From: Spirochaetia bacterium
GTDB lineage: Bacteria > Spirochaetota > Spirochaetia > Treponematales > Treponemataceae
Assembly (NCBI GenBank): GCA_900770075.1
Contig: CAAGIZ010000098.1
Span: 1 to 6,203 of the forward strand
Length of the DNA: 6,203 nucleotides
Direction: 5' to 3'
This document shows, in pieces, positions 5,138 to 6,203 of the stretch (position 1 is its first letter; each line of letters opens with the position of its first letter). The notes beneath the pieces are model-generated. The model saw nothing but the letters and a program-made list of their open reading frames with translations. It was not told the origin of the DNA and made no database searches. Both the position numbers and the translations under genes were made by a program.

Positions 5138-6067
5138 ATGAAACTGACTGTTTTGGGTTCCGGGACAAGCCACGGAGTTCCTGTCATAAGCTGCCGCTGC
5201 AGGGTCTGTAAATCTGCGGACAGCAGGGACAGGCGTTTGAGGGCCAGTGCGCTGCTTACAGTTGATGATTCGGGAACCGGAAGAAATTTTCTTATAGACG
5301 TGGGACCGGACTTTCGGGAACAGGCCCTCAGGGTGGATTTGTGCAGCCTTGACGGCGTTTTCCTTACCCATCCCCATGCTGACCACATACACGGAATAGA
5401 CGACTTGAGGATTTTCAGCCGGAAGAATTCCTGTGCAATGAACAGCGATGCAGAACTGGCAAAAAGGTTCCCTGAAACTTCCGGCAAGGGGCTTCCTGTT
5501 TATATGAGTTCTGAGTCAGAAAAACTTGTCAGGGAAAATTTCAAATACATATTTATGACTCACGAAAAAGGCGGCGGAACTCCGAAACTTGATATAGTAT
5601 GCACGGATTCTTACGATGAAAAAAATCCCTTAAAAATTTCAGGCATGTCTGTGGTGCCTGTTCCCTTGGTTCACGGGTGCATGAACACAACCGGCTGGAT
5701 ATTTATAGAAGAAAAAAATGAAGAAAAACACTGCATTGCCTATCTTACCGATTGTAACGCCATAACCGAAAATTCTCTGGAACGGATACGCGCCTGTAGT
5801 GCAGGAGGGGTGATTGACCATCTGGTAATCGATGCCCTGCGTCTGCGTCCTCATTCTACCCACAACAGTTTTGACCAGGCTCTGGCCTATGCGGACAAAA
5901 TCGGGGCAGTACACACCTGGTTTACCCATCTTTCCCACGACTACACCCACGAAGAAATCGGGACTTTGCTGGAAAGCAAAATCCTGGAACATGAAAATTT
6001 GCGGAAAATTGCTGCCGGCGCAGGAAGCGTAGAACCTGCTTTTGACGGTCTGGAACTGTCCTGTTAG
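5138..6067 (+). CDS. PhnP-like metallo-beta-lactamase phosphodiesterase
   Basis: A 309-residue cytoplasmic protein of the PhnP group of metallo-beta-lactamase hydrolases. PhnP cleaves 5-phosphoribosyl 1,2-cyclic phosphate to ribose 1,5-bisphosphate. Seen here: LGSGTSHGVP (6-15), zinc-type cysteines C19, C21 and C24, HPHADHIHGIDDLR (78-91; metal ligands H78, H80, D82, H83), H179 (VHGC), TDCNAI (204-209; D205), VIDALR (230-235) and THLSHD (263-268; H264, with H267 as possible fourth ligand of the Cys zinc). Both the catalytic and the structural metal sites appear intact. The frame is open upstream to 5069, but that runs through the promoter, and the conserved LGSG strand begins right at the ATG at 5138. 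It diverges from prs, whose product PRPP is chemically related to the PhnP substrate. No other phn genes are in the window, so phosphonate use is not implied. Family call firm, substrate inferred. Confidence 0.9.
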   Translation: MKLTVLGSGTSHGVPVISCRCRVCKSADSRDRRLRASALLTVDDSGTGRNFLIDVGPDFREQALRVDLCSLDGVFLTHPHADHIHGIDDLRIFSRKNSCAMNSDAELAKRFPETSGKGLPVYMSSESEKLVRENFKYIFMTHEKGGGTPKLDIVCTDSYDEKNPLKISGMSVVPVPLVHGCMNTTGWIFIEEKNEEKHCIAYLTDCNAITENSLERIRACSAGGVIDHLVIDALRLRPHSTHNSFDQALAYADKIGAVHTWFTHLSHDYTHEEIGTLLESKILEHENLRKIAAGAGSVEPAFDGLELSC

Positions 6068-6088
6068 AATTAAGCAGGTGTTTTTTTT
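6034..6088 (+). terminator. Probable intrinsic terminator of the PhnP-like gene, overlapping its 3' end
   Basis: ACCTGCTT (6034-6041) pairs perfectly with AAGCAGGT (6072-6079), and eight Ts follow at 6081-6088. The long loop holds an inner hairpin GACGGT/ACTGTC (6044-6049 with 6055-6060). The left arm lies inside the coding sequence and the stop codon is within the loop, so translating ribosomes would have to clear before the hairpin folds. Confidence 0.55.
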
Positions 6089-6151
6089 GACGGAAATCTT
6101 AGCCCGGGCTGGAACCCCTGCGAAGCAGTTTCGGACAATGTGCTCAAAGGA

Positions 6152-6188
6152 AACACTGAATAAATCCTGTTGAGGATTTTTCAGTGTT
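6152..6188. repeat. Long stable hairpin without U-tract, role unknown
   Basis: AACACTGAA (6152-6160) pairs with TTCAGTGTT (6180-6188), and AAATCCT (6162-6168) with AGGATTT (6173-6179), giving 16 bp with one bulged T (6161) and a GTTG loop. Neither strand has a proper T-run after the stem, so it is not a canonical intrinsic terminator. It could be a leader structure of a gene beyond the right edge, a processing or stability element, or a dispersed repeat. Between it and the preceding terminator (6089-6151) no gene is visible, only a 10-bp palindrome AGCCCGGGCT (6101-6110). Confidence 0.6.
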
Positions 6189-6203
6189 ACCCTTGAATTT
6201 AGC

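Noticed and set aside
6139..6174. Short ATG frame of 11 codons before the right edge, as a leader peptide
   Set aside because: No ribosome site, no run of a regulatory amino acid, and no downstream gene visible to give it meaning.

Overview
The window looks like a piece of a spirochaete chromosome, most likely a host-associated Treponema. The basis is inference: a long (421-residue) PRPP synthetase, a moderate base composition, a tRNA gene without an encoded CCA, and the general style of the proteins. Nothing here is strictly diagnostic of genus, and no mobile-element protein, CRISPR array, phage gene or toxin was found. Most of the content is housekeeping and nucleotide or sugar-phosphate metabolism; the unusual material is mainly in the intergenic DNA.

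Layout, left to right. The 3' part of a small four-helix membrane protein of unknown function (+ strand, cut by the left edge) ends in a hairpin terminator. The same hairpin can also stop tRNA-Arg(CCU), which comes from the opposite strand and has its own strong promoter. Four minus-strand protein genes follow when read leftwards from 4945: prs (PRPP synthetase), an FGGY-family sugar kinase, a HAD phosphatase resembling pyrimidine 5'-nucleotidases, and a metallo-beta-lactamase (MBL) hydrolase. Kinase and HAD are 24 nt apart and look co-transcribed. The MBL gene has its own promoter in the gap before it. Between prs and the kinase lies about 200 nt of GC-rich DNA built from inverted repeats, including a perfect 18-bp palindrome. 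It resembles a dispersed REP/MITE-like element.

Divergent from prs is a plus-strand gene for a PhnP-like phosphodiesterase (309 aa). The 192-nt gap between the two start codons carries back-to-back promoters, two related palindromes 41 bp apart, and an attenuator-like pair of alternative hairpins in the prs leader. The phosphodiesterase promoter is so close to its ATG that the mRNA should be nearly leaderless. The known PhnP substrate, 5-phosphoribosyl 1,2-cyclic phosphate, is also a breakdown product of PRPP. The pair may therefore join PRPP synthesis with repair or recycling of damaged PRPP under shared control. This is the best candidate for something new in the window.

The last 115 nt hold a probable terminator, a 10-bp palindrome and a long stable hairpin without a U-tract; no gene is visible there.
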